From assembly GCA_963761705.1 (NCBI GenBank), contig CAVXHK010000001.1, positions 2,080,687 through 2,144,686 of the forward strand: a DNA stretch of 64,000 nucleotides, given 5' to 3'. Position numbers and translations under genes: made by a program. Shown one piece after another: positions 9,945 through 19,812 of the stretch. This DNA is from CAVVKW01 sp963761705. Lineage in GTDB: Bacteria > Verrucomicrobiota > Verrucomicrobiia > Chthoniobacterales > JAATET01. Each line of letters begins with the position of its first letter. Positions within the stretch are counted from its first letter, which is position 1. The notes beneath the pieces are model-generated. The model was not told the origin of the DNA, did not search any database, and saw nothing but the letters and a program-made list of their open reading frames with translations.

Positions 9945-10136
9945 CCAGCCGGCGGAGTGCTCGATGCGCCGGGCGAAAGGAAGCCGGTCGGCCGCAAGCG
10001 GACGTCCCGACCAACGACCGGCGTTGCGACCGGTATTCCCCGGAATCTCGAACGCGATCATGCCGGAAAGCATTCCCCCTACGTTGTAACACCGCTGCGC
10101 CAAACCTTGGCGGCTCTTGCCGAAGAGTCGCCCAGA

Positions 10137-10890
10137 ATGAAAATGACGACGCCGATCCCGGAGTCGATCACCACGCCGGAGAAGATCGAACCCCGGCTCG
10201 GCAACGCTTTACGGCAACCTCGATTTCATGCGCGGGGTCGAGGCCATTCTCAACGCCGTGCCCGCTGCGTCGGCTGAAGCCTTGCGGGTTGGATTGGCCA
10301 GCGAGGGTGCGGACAACAACTTCCTGCCTCCGAGCTACGAGGGCGACTTCCCCGGGGGATACTTCGTGTTGCGGTCACGCACCTACGGCAATTAGTTCTT
10401 CTGGCGCGACTTCCTCAGGAATGGCAGCACCGCAACGGCCGTTGAGAACAACAAAAAAACTCACCGGGGTTTTCCCGCTATCGGAAGCCGACAACCCACC
10501 CTCGATGACTTTCATCAACGTGTCCGGCAAGGTGTTCAATACCATCCACGCAAACGATTTATCCTTCTATCAAGAAGTTTACGGCATCGCTCAATACGAG
10601 CCCTCCGATTCCCATCATCCGGAAGTTTTGGCAACTTGTAGCCATCGGGATCCAGCAGGGTAAACCCTTCGCTCCGGGACCCGCGGGGCCTTGAAGAATA
10701 ACTACCTCAACCGCTGGGTGGGGACGATCGGCATCTACGGGAATTCGGAACAGGAAGCCCTTAATCCGCTCCTGCCCACGGACAGCGAAGGTAATCCACT
10801 CAGCGGCGCGAATTGCGACTCGCTGCACTTCCCCGCCTGACAGTATCCGCCGGTGAATGCCTTCTGGTCGCTGATGATGGATGATCCCCC
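10137..10890 (+). pseudogene. DUF1254/DUF1214-type gene remnant
   Basis: Fragments of a DUF1254-type protein can be read in order but in different frames: LYGNLDFMRGVEAILNAVPAAS, then LPPSYEGDFPGGYFVLRSRTYGN followed by a stop at about 10,392, then PPSMTFINVSGKVFNTIHAND, and finally a DUF1214-like end, NYLNRWVGTIGIYGNSEQEALNP and NAFWSLMMDD. There are internal stops and frame changes, and the piece is roughly half the normal length of about 450 residues, so internal segments have been lost. It cannot make a working protein. Confidence 0.8.
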
Positions 10891-10974
10891 ACCATCCGGT
10901 AGGGAGCGGAGTCCCTTCCGCGCCCACTTCTTCTCGCTGGGCGTTCGCCACCTTGTCGCGGTATCTATCTCACA

Positions 10975-12033
10975 ATGAAGGTTGGACTCGTGCGGCGGGG
11001 ATATTCCGCGACGGGCGGGGCGGAGGCTTATTTGGTGCGGCTGGCGGAGGGGCTCGCGGGAGCAGGGCACGTGCCGGTGCTGATCGGAACGGCGGATTGG
11101 CCGGCGGACCGGTGGCCAAATGGGGATGTGCTGCGAGTTGCGGGGCGGTCGCCAATGGCGTTTGCGCGGGGGGTGGAGCGGACTGAGGCGGAATGCGATT
11201 TAGTCATGAGTTTGGAGCGCGTCTTGGGGTGCGACGTCTACCGGGCGGGGGATGGCGTGCACCGGGCTTGGCTGGAGCGACGGGCGGAGTTCGAGCCGGG
11301 TTGGCGGCGGTGGGGGCGGGTGTTCAATCGGAAACACCGGGAACTCGAGCGGCTGGAGGCGCGGGTGCTGGACCCTGGGCGGACTCGGGTCGTGATCGCG
11401 AACTCGGAAATGGTTCGAGACGAGATCCGGCGGGCGTACGGTTTTCCGGAGGAACGGGTCGTCGTGGTGCGGAACGGGGTGGACGCCGTGGCGGCTCCAG
11501 CCGGGGCGCGGGAGCGGCTGCGGGCAAAATGGGGCTTCGATGAGAAAGAGATGGTCGTGCTTTTTGTGGGGAGCGGTTGGGAACGGAAGGGCCTCAAGTT
11601 CGCGGTTCGGGCGATGGGGCAACTGCCCGGAGCGACCCTGCTGGTGGCAGGGCGGGGGGTTTCAAACGGGATGGAGGGCAAGCGGGTGAAGTTTTTGGGG
11701 CCGGCGACAGATGTTGCGAGCCTGCACGCGGCTGCGGATGTCTTCGTGCTGCCAACGATCTACGATCCGTCTTCAAATGCGTGTTTGGAGGCGCTGTCCG
11801 CCGGATTGCCCGTCGTGACGACGAACGCGAATGGATTCGCGGAGATCATCAAGGAAAACGTCCACGGGTCGACGGTGCGGGTGGGGGACGTCGACGGGAT
11901 CTACCGGGCGTTGTTCTACTGGTCGGACTCGGGACGGCGGGAGGTGGCGCGAGAAAAATGCCGGTCTCTGGGGTCGGAGTATTCGGTGGCTCGGAACGTG
12001 AGCGAAACCCTCAGGGTTCTAAATGCGGTTTGA
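10975..12033 (+). CDS. Glycosyltransferase family 4
   Basis: The 352-residue GT4 product starts MKVGLVRRGYSATGGAEAYLVRLAEGLAGAGH, the acceptor-side glycine loop. The second domain has VLFVGSGWERKGLKFAVRAM and the donor-site stretch VFVLPTIYDPSSNACLEALSAGLPVVTT with the E.(x7).E-like pattern. The layout is close to lipopolysaccharide core glucosyltransferase (WaaG-like) enzymes. It probably acts at the inner face of the inner membrane in envelope polysaccharide synthesis. It stands alone between the DUF1254 remnant and the convergent symporter gene. Confidence 0.9.
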   Translation: MKVGLVRRGYSATGGAEAYLVRLAEGLAGAGHVPVLIGTADWPADRWPNGDVLRVAGRSPMAFARGVERTEAECDLVMSLERVLGCDVYRAGDGVHRAWLERRAEFEPGWRRWGRVFNRKHRELERLEARVLDPGRTRVVIANSEMVRDEIRRAYGFPEERVVVVRNGVDAVAAPAGARERLRAKWGFDEKEMVVLFVGSGWERKGLKFAVRAMGQLPGATLLVAGRGVSNGMEGKRVKFLGPATDVASLHAAADVFVLPTIYDPSSNACLEALSAGLPVVTTNANGFAEIIKENVHGSTVRVGDVDGIYRALFYWSDSGRREVAREKCRSLGSEYSVARNVSETLRVLNAV

Positions 12034-12050
12034 ACGGAAGTGGGTTTGGA

Positions 12051-13592
12051 TTAGTGCGAGGACGCTTTTTCTGAACCTAGGCCGGTGTTGGCTCGCACTT
12101 GGAACTCGGCGAACTGAGCTTCCGCCGTAGGTTCGCGGGTCGAAAGGGTGCCGATGATGGCGGCGAGGAAGCCGAGGGGGATGCTGACCAGGGCTGGGTT
12201 CTTCAATGGGTAGAGGGCGTTTTCTCCCATGAAGTCGGGGCTGACCAGGATGAGGACGATGGAGCTGACGAGACCGACCGATAAACCCGCAACGGCGCCG
12301 GGGGTGTTGAAGCGTTTCCAGAAAATCGAGAACACGATGACCGGAAGATTCGCGCTGGCGGCCACGGCGAACGCGAGGCCGACGAGGAACGCGACGTTGA
12401 CCGTGGGGCCGAGGACGATCGCCAGAATGATCGCCAGGGCGCCGACGACGAAGGCGGTGATGCGGGCGACGCGGACCTCCGCGCCAGGGCGGTGTTCTTT
12501 TCCGTGGTGGAGGACGTTGGTGTAGAAATCGTGGGCGAAACTCGTGGAAGCGCTGATCGTGAGACCGGCGACGACGGCGAGAATCGTGGCGAACGCGACG
12601 GCGCAGATGAAGGCGAAGAACATCTCGCCGCCCAGGGCCTGGGCGAGGAGCGGAGCGGCCATGTTGTTACCGCCATTTTCCTTGATGAAATCCGGACCGA
12701 GCAAGCTGGCCGCGCCGAAGCCGAAGAAGGTCGTCATGATGTAAAACATGCCGATGATGACCATGGCCCAGACGACGGATGAGCGGGCGGTCTTCGCGTC
12801 GGGCACGGTGTAGAAGCGGATGAGGATGTGGGGGAGACCGGCGGTGCCGAGGACAAGGGCGAGGCCGAGGGAGATCTGGTCCCACGGATTCTTGAAGAGG
12901 AGATTGGGCGTGAGGAAGTTGCGCGTGACTTCGACGCCGTCGGCATTGGTCGAAGAGATGGCGGTGAGGGCGCTGAAAAATTCCGATAAGCTGAAGTGGA
13001 ACTTCTGCATCACCAGGAAGCTGAGGAACGCGCTTCCGGTGAGGAGCAGGACCGCTTTGATGATCTGAACCCAAGTGGTGGCGAGCATGCCGCCGAAGAC
13101 CACGTAGATCACCATGAGAATGCCGACGCCGACGACGGTGACCTCATAGCTGACGCCGGGAATGAGCAGGGAGACGAGCGCTCCCGCACCAACCATCTGG
13201 GCGATCATGTAGAAAATGGAAACCGTCAGAGTGCTGAGGGACGCCAGGGCGCGGACGGGACGGGGCTTGAGCCGGTAGGCGAGGATGTCGGCCATCGTGT
13301 ATTTTCCGGCGTTGCGAAGTGGCTCGGCGACGATGAGGAGAACGGTGAGGTAGGCGACAAGGAAGCCGACGGAATACATGAAACCGTCGTAGCCGTTGTA
13401 GGCGATCATTCCCGCGATGCCGAGGAAGCTTGCCGCGCTCATGTAGTCACCGGCGACGGCGAGGCCATTTTGCCAACCGGTAATGCGGCGTCCGGCGGCG
13501 AAGTAGGCGCTGGAGCCGGTCGACTTCCGGGCGCTGAAGTAGGTGATGACGAGAGTAGCCGCCACGAAGGCGAGGAACATCCAGAGAGACAT
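12051..13592 (-). CDS. actP: Sodium:solute symporter, ActP (acetate permease)-like
   Basis: The 513-residue product is a 13-helix sodium:solute symporter beginning MSLWMFLAFVAATLVITYFSARKSTGSSAYFAAGRRITGWQNGLA. The SSS signature is visible around GDYMSAASFLGIAGMIAYNG and LPHILIRFYTVPDAKTARSS. It imports monocarboxylates such as acetate with sodium. The ATG at 13592 follows the upstream DUF485 gene by 49 bp, the same order as the yjcH-actP operon of Enterobacteria, which supports the acetate assignment. The substrate is inferred, not shown. Confidence 0.88.
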   Translation of the reverse strand: MSLWMFLAFVAATLVITYFSARKSTGSSAYFAAGRRITGWQNGLAVAGDYMSAASFLGIAGMIAYNGYDGFMYSVGFLVAYLTVLLIVAEPLRNAGKYTMADILAYRLKPRPVRALASLSTLTVSIFYMIAQMVGAGALVSLLIPGVSYEVTVVGVGILMVIYVVFGGMLATTWVQIIKAVLLLTGSAFLSFLVMQKFHFSLSEFFSALTAISSTNADGVEVTRNFLTPNLLFKNPWDQISLGLALVLGTAGLPHILIRFYTVPDAKTARSSVVWAMVIIGMFYIMTTFFGFGAASLLGPDFIKENGGNNMAAPLLAQALGGEMFFAFICAVAFATILAVVAGLTISASTSFAHDFYTNVLHHGKEHRPGAEVRVARITAFVVGALAIILAIVLGPTVNVAFLVGLAFAVAASANLPVIVFSIFWKRFNTPGAVAGLSVGLVSSIVLILVSPDFMGENALYPLKNPALVSIPLGFLAAIIGTLSTREPTAEAQFAEFQVRANTGLGSEKASSH

Positions 13593-13641
13593 ATTTGCGA
13601 AGAGGGGGAGAGGGTGGACTGGGAGAGGGCGAGAGAGCTGC

Positions 13642-13971
13642 CTAGTGTTCGCCGAACTTCGCGAGGATGGTAGCGGCCTTCTTGTCCCAGCCGGCGGCGG
13701 CGGCGACGTAGATGAAGGCAAGGATCCACGCCATGATGAACTGCGAAAGCGCGAAGAGGTACGCTGCGTTGACGTCGCCCCACACGGGGCGGCTCATCAA
13801 TTCTGGGAACCAACCCACGAGGACCGGAAGCGTGAAGTAGTAGATGATGAAGAACGCGGTGGCCGGGACGATGAAAGCGGCCTTTTGCTTGAGGAGGGCG
13901 CGAAAATCCGGATCGGCTTCGATCGCGGTCCAGTCGGGGGGCGTGGTGCGGGGGACGTCGGGGGTAGACAT
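13642..13971 (-). CDS. DUF485 membrane protein (YjcH-like)
   Basis: This 109-residue protein has the DUF485 pattern: DPDFRALLKQKAAFIVPATAFFIIYYFTLPVLVGW, followed by a second helix (YLFALSQFIMAWILAFIYV). DUF485 proteins are almost always encoded directly upstream of ActP-type symporters, as here, and are thought to be accessory subunits in the inner membrane. It is the first gene of the two-gene transport operon. Confidence 0.9.
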   Translation of the reverse strand: MSTPDVPRTTPPDWTAIEADPDFRALLKQKAAFIVPATAFFIIYYFTLPVLVGWFPELMSRPVWGDVNAAYLFALSQFIMAWILAFIYVAAAAGWDKKAATILAKFGEH

Positions 13972-14192
13972 CTGCCGAGATTAGGGGGCGGGTGGTGGGG
14001 TGTCGAGATTTCTGGACCGGCTCGATTGCGCATTGCCCAATGATTCGGCCGGACGCCGAATCTCACACCCGGCACGGGTGTGCTCCCCCGAGGGATTGCG
14101 TCCGGGTTGGGGATGGGGTTCGAATTGTTTGTGTCCGGCGGGGTGGTTCTTTATTCTGCGGGGCTCAAACCAACATCTATTACATCTATATT

Positions 14193-14816
14193 ATGGCTTA
14201 CGAAGTTCCTGAACTCACTTATCCGACCAACGCGCTCGAACCGCACATCGACGCGAAGACGATGGAGATCCATCACGACAAGCACCACGCGGCTTACGTC
14301 TCGAAACTCAACGGTGCGCTCGAGGGCACCGAGATGGCTGACCTACCGGTCAACGACGTGATCGCGGATCTCTCTGCGGTGCCGGAAGCCAAGAGAACCG
14401 CAGTTCGCAATAATGGCGGTGGTCACAGCAACCACACGTTCTTCTGGAGAATCCTCGGGCCGAATGGCGGCGGGGAACCCGTTGGGAAACTCGGCGAGGC
14501 CATCACGGCGAAGTTCGGAAGCTTTGCGGATTTTAAAGAAAAGTTCGAGGCGGCTGGCGCCGGACAGTTCGGCAGTGGCTGGGCGTGGCTCTGCCTCAGC
14601 TCCAGCGGAGAGCTGAACGTTTGCTCGACGGCAAATCAAGACAGCCCCCTGATGAAGGGAGTGGTCGAGTGCCCGGGTACGCCCATCATCGGCGTGGATG
14701 TCTGGGAGCACGCCTACTACCTCAACTATCAGAACAAGCGGCCCGATTACTTGAAGGCGTTCTGGAACGTCGTCGACTGGTCAAAGGCTGAGGAAAATTA
14801 CGCCGCTGCGGTGTAG
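14193..14816 (+). CDS. sodA: Superoxide dismutase (Mn/Fe family)
   Basis: The 207-residue enzyme dismutes superoxide in the cytoplasm. The metal ligands are in place: His27-type in MEIHHDKHHAAYV, His in GGGHSNHTFFW, and the Asp and His of DVWEHAYYL. The stretch STANQDSPL is typical of manganese-type members, so I prefer Mn, though Mn and Fe types are hard to separate by sequence. It is a single-gene unit: an ATG after a spaced leader and a strong hairpin terminator behind it. Confidence 0.95.
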   Translation: MAYEVPELTYPTNALEPHIDAKTMEIHHDKHHAAYVSKLNGALEGTEMADLPVNDVIADLSAVPEAKRTAVRNNGGGHSNHTFFWRILGPNGGGEPVGKLGEAITAKFGSFADFKEKFEAAGAGQFGSGWAWLCLSSSGELNVCSTANQDSPLMKGVVECPGTPIIGVDVWEHAYYLNYQNKRPDYLKAFWNVVDWSKAEENYAAAV

Positions 14817-14844
14817 ATCGCCGATTCAAAATTCGAACGGGGAG

Positions 14845-14883
14845 TCCGCGCGCTGGTTGATCCGGCGCGCGGATTTTCTTTTT
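14845..14883 (+). terminator. Rho-independent terminator after superoxide dismutase
   Basis: Perfect 9-bp arms TCCGCGCGC (14845-14853) and GCGCGCGGA (14865-14873) enclose an 11-base loop and are followed by a T-rich tract (TTTTCTTTTT). It lies 28 bp after the sodA stop and 89 bp before dapL. Confidence 0.9.
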
Positions 14884-14971
14884 GTCGACTGGACGCGGTG
14901 TGGAAACGGCGTTTTGCGGAGGAAAGTTGTTGGTTGCTGGGGTTAGTTTTGGGCAGGGTTGTCGGCTCGTT

Positions 14972-16213
14972 ATGGCCGAACTCAATTCCCACTATCTCAA
15001 GCTCAAGGCTGGTTATCTTTTTCCCGAAATCGCGCGGCGCGTGAAGGCGTTTGCGGACGCGAATCCCGACTTGGCGGGGCGGCTCATCAAGTGCGGCATC
15101 GGGGACGTGACGGAACCCATTCCTCTGGCGGCACGGGAGGCGATGCACGCGGCGGTCGATGATCTGGGGCGTTCGGAGACGTTCCATGGCTACGGGCCGG
15201 AACAGGGTTACGAGTTTTTGCGATCGACGATCGCAGAGAATGATTATCGCTCCCGCGGGATCGACGTGGCGGACGATGAGGTGTTCGTTTCCGACGGCTC
15301 GAAGTGCGATTGCGGGAACATTCTCGATGTCTTCGGGAGCGGGAATCGGATCGCGGTGATGGATCCCGTTTATCCGGTTTACGTCGATACGAACGTGATG
15401 GCCGGGCACACGGGCGAGGCCGATGCGAACGGTCGGTTTGAGGGTCTCGTTTATCTTCCTTGCACGGCGGAGAATCACTTTGTGCCTTCGATCCCGGAGG
15501 AGCGGGTGGATCTCATCTATTTGTGTTATCCGAACAATCCGACGGGAACGGCAGTCACGCGGGAGCAGCTGCGGAAATGGGTGGACTACGCGCTGGCGAA
15601 TGACGCGATCATTCTTTTCGACGCGGCTTACGAGGCTTACATCCGCGAGGAGGGCGTGCCGCGGTCGATCTACGAGATCGAGGGGTCTCGGAACTGCGCA
15701 ATCGAGTTCCGGAGCTTCTCGAAAAATGGAGGGTTCACGGGCGTCCGATGTGCGTTCACAGTGGTGCCAAGAGAGCTGATGTGCTCCACGGATTCCGGGG
15801 AGCGGAAGCCGCTGCATCCGTTGTGGAATCGGCGTTTCAGCACGAAGTTTAACGGCGTGAGCTACGTCACACAGCGAGGAGCGGCTGCGCTTTATTCCGA
15901 CGAAGGGAAGGCGCAGGTTGCGGCCTTGGTGGATCATTACATGGGGAACGCGGAGATCCTGCGGACGGCGATGACGGAGTGTGGGCTGAGGGTTTATGGT
16001 GGTAAGAACGCGCCCTACATCTGGGTGACCGGCCCGGAGGGTCGGACCAGCTGGGAGATGTTCGACAAGATTTTGGTTGAGACCAATGTCGTCGTGACGC
16101 CTGGGAGCGGTTTTGGGCTTGCGGGTGAAGGTTATTTCCGGATCTCTGCGTTCAATAGCCGAGCGAACGTGGAGGAAGTCGCGCGGAGGTTGCGCGGACT
16201 GGATTGGAACTAG
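14972..16213 (+). CDS. dapL: LL-diaminopimelate aminotransferase
   Basis: The 413-residue PLP-dependent enzyme converts tetrahydrodipicolinate to LL-diaminopimelate with glutamate as donor, a one-step route in the lysine and peptidoglycan pathway used by Verrucomicrobia, Chlamydiae and plants. It begins MAELNSHYLKLKAGYLFPEIARRV and has GIGDVTEPIPLAA, FHGYGPEQGYEFLR, LCYPNNPTGTA, and the PLP lysine in RSFSKNGGFTGVRCAF. Full length. The ATG at 14972 gives the family start. The MFS gene overlaps its last codons. Confidence 0.95.
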   Translation: MAELNSHYLKLKAGYLFPEIARRVKAFADANPDLAGRLIKCGIGDVTEPIPLAAREAMHAAVDDLGRSETFHGYGPEQGYEFLRSTIAENDYRSRGIDVADDEVFVSDGSKCDCGNILDVFGSGNRIAVMDPVYPVYVDTNVMAGHTGEADANGRFEGLVYLPCTAENHFVPSIPEERVDLIYLCYPNNPTGTAVTREQLRKWVDYALANDAIILFDAAYEAYIREEGVPRSIYEIEGSRNCAIEFRSFSKNGGFTGVRCAFTVVPRELMCSTDSGERKPLHPLWNRRFSTKFNGVSYVTQRGAAALYSDEGKAQVAALVDHYMGNAEILRTAMTECGLRVYGGKNAPYIWVTGPEGRTSWEMFDKILVETNVVVTPGSGFGLAGEGYFRISAFNSRANVEEVARRLRGLDWN

Positions 16214-17418
16214 ACGAAAAACGGAAGAGCGGGGCGTTCTCGGTTCCGCTTTTTCGGGCACTGTGGACGGCGGCGCTGGTCTCGAACTTCGGGACTTTGA
16301 TGCACGCTACGGCGGCGGCGTGGTTGATGACGACGCTCACGACTTCGCCGCTACTCGTTGCGCTCGTCCAGACGGCGTCCACGGCTCCAGCGCTGTTGGT
16401 GGGGCTGGCGGGCGGGGTGCTGGCGGATACCCTGGACCGACGGGTTTGGCTAATGATCACGCAGGTCTGGATGCTTGTCGTGACGTTGGCGCTGGGACTG
16501 CTGACGATCCTCGGTCTGGTGAATCCGTGGGTTTTGCTGGGGTTTACGTTTCTACTGGGGGTCGGAATGGCGCTCAATTTGCCATCCTGGCAGGCGCTGG
16601 TGCAGGACGTGGTGGCGCGGGATCAGGTCGCTTCGGCGGTTTCTCTGAACAGTATTAGTTTCAATCTCGCGCGGAGCGTGGGACCGGCAGTTGGCGGCTG
16701 GCTGACGGGGGCTTTCGGGGCGGGGGTGGTGTTTTTGCTGAATGCGGGGTCGTTTCTGGGAACGGTCGGGGTGCTGGCAGCGTGGCGGCGACCGAGGCCG
16801 GAGCGGAAGCCGCGGGAGCGCCTGGCGTCGCGGTTGGCGGAGGGCGCGCGGTTTGTCTGGGCGGAGCGGCGGGTGCGTTCGGCGATGGTCCGGGCGACGT
16901 TATTCGTGTCGTGCGCGAGTTCGGTTGGGGCGCTGCTGCCATTGTTCGTGCGGGACGAACTGCGGTTGCCGGTGGCGGGATACGGGACGTTGCTCGCTCT
17001 TTACGGGGCTGGATCGGTGGCTGGGGCGCTGGCGTTGCCTGCGTTTCGGACGAGGTTTGGCGTGGAGCGGATCGTGGGGGTGGCGAATCTGATCTACGCT
17101 GGGGCGATTCTCGGGTTGGCGGCGGCTCCCAACGAGTGGACGGCGGGAGCGGCGATGGTGGTCGCCGGGACCTGCTGGACCGGGTTGCTGGTGAATCTCA
17201 ATGTGATCGTGCAAATGGCGGCGCCGGAAGCGGTGCGGGGGCGGACGATGTCGTTCTACCTTCTGACTTTCCAGGGATCGTTCGCGGTGGGGAGCGCGGT
17301 GGCCGGAGGGCTGGCGGGAGCGCTCGGGTTGCGGGGAGCGCTGTTGGTTTGCGGGGTAGCGATGGTGTTGGGGTGGTGCGCGAAGGGTTGGCTGCCGTTG
17401 CTTGAACAGGAGGGGTGA
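16204..17418 (+). CDS. MFS transporter, EntS/DUF894-like
   Basis: The 404-residue protein has 12 predicted membrane segments and belongs to the MFS_3 (enterobactin exporter-like, DUF894) branch. Landmarks are FRALWTAALVSNFGTLMHATAAAWLMT at the N-terminus and the loop GVLADTLDRRVWLM between helices 2 and 3. The TTG start at 16204 overlaps the dapL stop by 10 bp, suggesting translational coupling. Family members export small molecules; the cargo is unknown. Confidence 0.85.
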   Translation: MELDEKRKSGAFSVPLFRALWTAALVSNFGTLMHATAAAWLMTTLTTSPLLVALVQTASTAPALLVGLAGGVLADTLDRRVWLMITQVWMLVVTLALGLLTILGLVNPWVLLGFTFLLGVGMALNLPSWQALVQDVVARDQVASAVSLNSISFNLARSVGPAVGGWLTGAFGAGVVFLLNAGSFLGTVGVLAAWRRPRPERKPRERLASRLAEGARFVWAERRVRSAMVRATLFVSCASSVGALLPLFVRDELRLPVAGYGTLLALYGAGSVAGALALPAFRTRFGVERIVGVANLIYAGAILGLAAAPNEWTAGAAMVVAGTCWTGLLVNLNVIVQMAAPEAVRGRTMSFYLLTFQGSFAVGSAVAGGLAGALGLRGALLVCGVAMVLGWCAKGWLPLLEQEG

Positions 17419-17561
17419 TCGACACGTGCGTGGACCCGCTAACGTCGTGCGTGGTGCCGGGCTTGGCCACAATCACTCCCCCGAGTGTCTTTGCGCGGTA
17501 GCGGGCAACGTGATGAGGCCTCGGGGGGAGCGTCGGTATCTCCGCTTCGACGCCGGAGTAG

Positions 17562-18433
17562 CTACGTCATCGAGCCGACGTAGCGCTTGACCGCATCCTG
17601 CCAGGGGGCAGGGGCGATGCCGGTCGTCTTCTCGAACTTCTCGGTGCTCAGAACGGTGTAGGGGGGGCGCTCGGCGATGAAGGCGGCCAAGTCGGTGAGC
17701 TTCTGGGGACGAACGGTCGTTGTTTTTAGGTAGGCCCCGGCCTCTTTGGCACAGCGAAGGGCGTGTTCGCCGTATTCCTGCCACGTGCAGGACCCTCCGT
17801 TGCAGAGGTGGTAGATGCCGGCCGGCGGGTCGATGTCGAGTAGGGCTTCCAGCCACGTGGCGAGGTCGTCAGTGTAAGTGGGGGTCGACCATTTGTCTGC
17901 GATGGCCGAAACGGTCTCGTCGCCGCGGGCGCGGGCGAGGATCATGTCGACGAAGCTGGCCCGGTCGGGCCGAAGACCCACGAGACGCGGGCGATGATCG
18001 CTTTCGGGTCGGCCTGCTCAACGGCTCGTTCGCCGGCGGCTTTGGTGTTGCCATAAACGCTGAGGGGGCTGACGGGGATGTCCTCGGTGTAGGGGGTAGT
18101 GCGGCGACCGTCGTAGACGTAGTCGGTGCTGACGTGGAGAAAACGGGTGTCGGTGGACGCACAAAGGGCGGCCATCTGGGCGGGGGCCTTCACGTTGACG
18201 GCTTCGGCTTCGGCGGGATCGTTCTCGCACGCGTCGACGTTCGTGAAGGCGGCGCAATTGACGACGTAATCATAGGTGCTCTTCTTAAGAGCTTTTTCAA
18301 TGGTCTTGCCTTTCGCGAGGTCGATGTCGGGGCGCGCGAAGCCGGCGACGTCGTGGTCTTGCGACCAAAGGCGAACGAGGGCGGCTCCGAGACGACCGCG
18401 GGATCCGATGATGGCGATGCGGCGACGACTCAT
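17562..18433 (-). pseudogene. rmlD: dTDP-4-dehydrorhamnose reductase, frameshifted
   Basis: The reading begins MSRRRIAIIGSRGRLGAALVRLWSQ (NAD(P)-binding GxxGxxG-like site) and carries STDYVYDG and the SDR YxxxK as YGNTKAAGE. At 17958-17971, inside RVSWVFGP/DRASFVDM, the frame shifts by -1; one extra C in a C run would restore it. The C-terminal part then continues normally to KRYVGSMT. RmlD makes dTDP-L-rhamnose for envelope polysaccharide. The start overlaps the end of rmlB by 4 bp. It could be a real mutation or a sequencing error. Confidence 0.85.
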
Positions 18434-19402
18434 CGGGACAGGAGTGGCTGCCACCAAGCGGCGTTATCGCGGTACCAGTTCACCGTTTCGGTGAGGCCGG
18501 TGCGGACGTCGTGAATGGGTTTCCACGACAGTTGGTTGCGGACCTTCGAGCTGTCGATGGCGTAGCGGCGGTCGTGACCGAGGCGGTCGGTGACGAACTC
18601 GATCAGGGTCGGAGGTTTCTCTAATTGCTCAAGGATGTGGTGAACGACTTCGAGATTCTCGAAGCTCGGAATCGGCACCGACGTTGTAGACTTCGCCGGG
18701 GGTGCCTTCGAGGAGGACGGCGAGGATGGCCCGGCAGTGGTCGTCGACGTGGATCCAGTCGCGGACGTTGAGACCATCGCCGTAGATTGGGAGACGCTCG
18801 TCGGCGAGGGCGCGGGTGATCATGAGAGGGATGAGTTTTTCGGGGAACTGGAAAGGGCCGTAATTGTTCGAGCAGCGGGTGACGATCACCTCCTGGCCGA
18901 AAGTGTGGAAGGCGGCGAGGGCCAGGAGGTCGGCACCGGCTTTGCTGGCAGAGTAGGGCGAACTGGGGACGATCGGGGACCTCTCGTTGAAACGACCCGT
19001 CGCGCCGAGCGAGCCATAGACCTCGTCGGTGGAGACCTGGATGAACCGCTTGATCTCGTGGGCACGAGCGCATTCAAGGAGGACTTCCGTCCCGGCGACA
19101 TTGGTGCGGATGAAGTCGCTGGGGCCGGTAATGCTGCGGTCGACGTGGGTCTCGGCGGCGAAGTTGATGACGGCAAAAAATTTGTGCTTGGCCATGATCT
19201 CGTCGATGGCGGTGCGGTCGGCGATATCGGCCTGGAAGAACTCGTAGCGCGGGTCGTCGGCGATGTCGGTGAGGTTATTCGGGTTGCCGGCGTAGGTGAG
19301 GGCGTCCACGTTGGTAACAAATTCCGGTTGATAGTGCTCGAGGATAAAACGAACGAAATTACTGCCGATGAAGCCGGAACCGCCGGTGACGAGAAGTCGC
19401 AT
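18430..19402 (-). pseudogene. rmlB: dTDP-glucose 4,6-dehydratase, frameshifted
   Basis: The N-terminal part is a clean RmlB: MRLLVTGGSGFIGSNFVRFIL, FAAETHVDRSI, STDEVYGSLG and the catalytic YSASKAGAD. The frame changes by +1 near 18651-18672 between VYNVGADSE and ENLEVVHHILEQLEKP; the rest (FVTDRLGHDRRYAIDSSKV) is normal. The enzyme makes dTDP-4-keto-6-deoxyglucose, the substrate chain for rhamnose. It is the first gene of an rmlB-rmlD pair; rmlA and rmlC are not in the window. Confidence 0.88.
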
Positions 19403-19429
19403 GGCGGGGTTTCTAGCAGAGCGGGTGAC

Positions 19430-19780
19430 GCAGACGCAACGACGGAGGCAGGGAGTTATTTCGCGTGTCAGCGCTTCGGAAACTGCTGCCGGTGGCCCGG
19501 ATTTGTGCGGCTGAGCGAGAAGGATATTTCAGAGATTTCAGAATTTTTAGGGGTTGGAGAGTTGGATTTTATCAAAGATTACACGCGATTGCGTCCAATG
19601 CGGGACGGGTTGGCGTTGATCGATAAACTGAACGGGGAATGCGTGTTTTTGGACGGGATCGACTGCCAGATTCAGGCGGTCAAGCCGGAGCAATGTCGGG
19701 GATTTCCCAACGCGTGGAACTTCGAGGGCTGGCGCGAGGTGTGTGAGGCAGTGGAGGCGCCGCAAAAAGTTGGCGGTTGA
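19430..19780 (+). CDS. YkgJ-family cysteine cluster protein
   Basis: A short frame carries the zinc/iron-chelate-binding pattern: YFACQRFGNCCRWPGFVRLSE, then NGECVFLDGIDCQIQAVKPEQCRGFP. The spacing of the cysteines fits the YkgJ (UPF0153) family, of unknown biochemical role. The first CxxC position reads CQRF instead of the usual CxxC, so one cysteine is replaced. No convincing start codon is seen in frame; the left boundary is approximate and an N-terminal frameshift is possible. It overlaps the possible upstream start of the next gene by 4 bp. Confidence 0.6.
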   Translation, partial: ADATTEAGSYFACQRFGNCCRWPGFVRLSEKDISEISEFLGVGELDFIKDYTRLRPMRDGLALIDKLNGECVFLDGIDCQIQAVKPEQCRGFPNAWNFEGWREVCEAVEAPQKVGG

Positions 19781-19812
19781 TGGTTGATCGCGATTGGGTA
19801 GCGTCCCTTGAG

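Noticed and set aside
18737..19780. A 347-residue plus-strand frame
   Set aside because: Only its C-terminal 110 residues are protein-like (cysteine cluster protein); the rest is antisense to rmlB.
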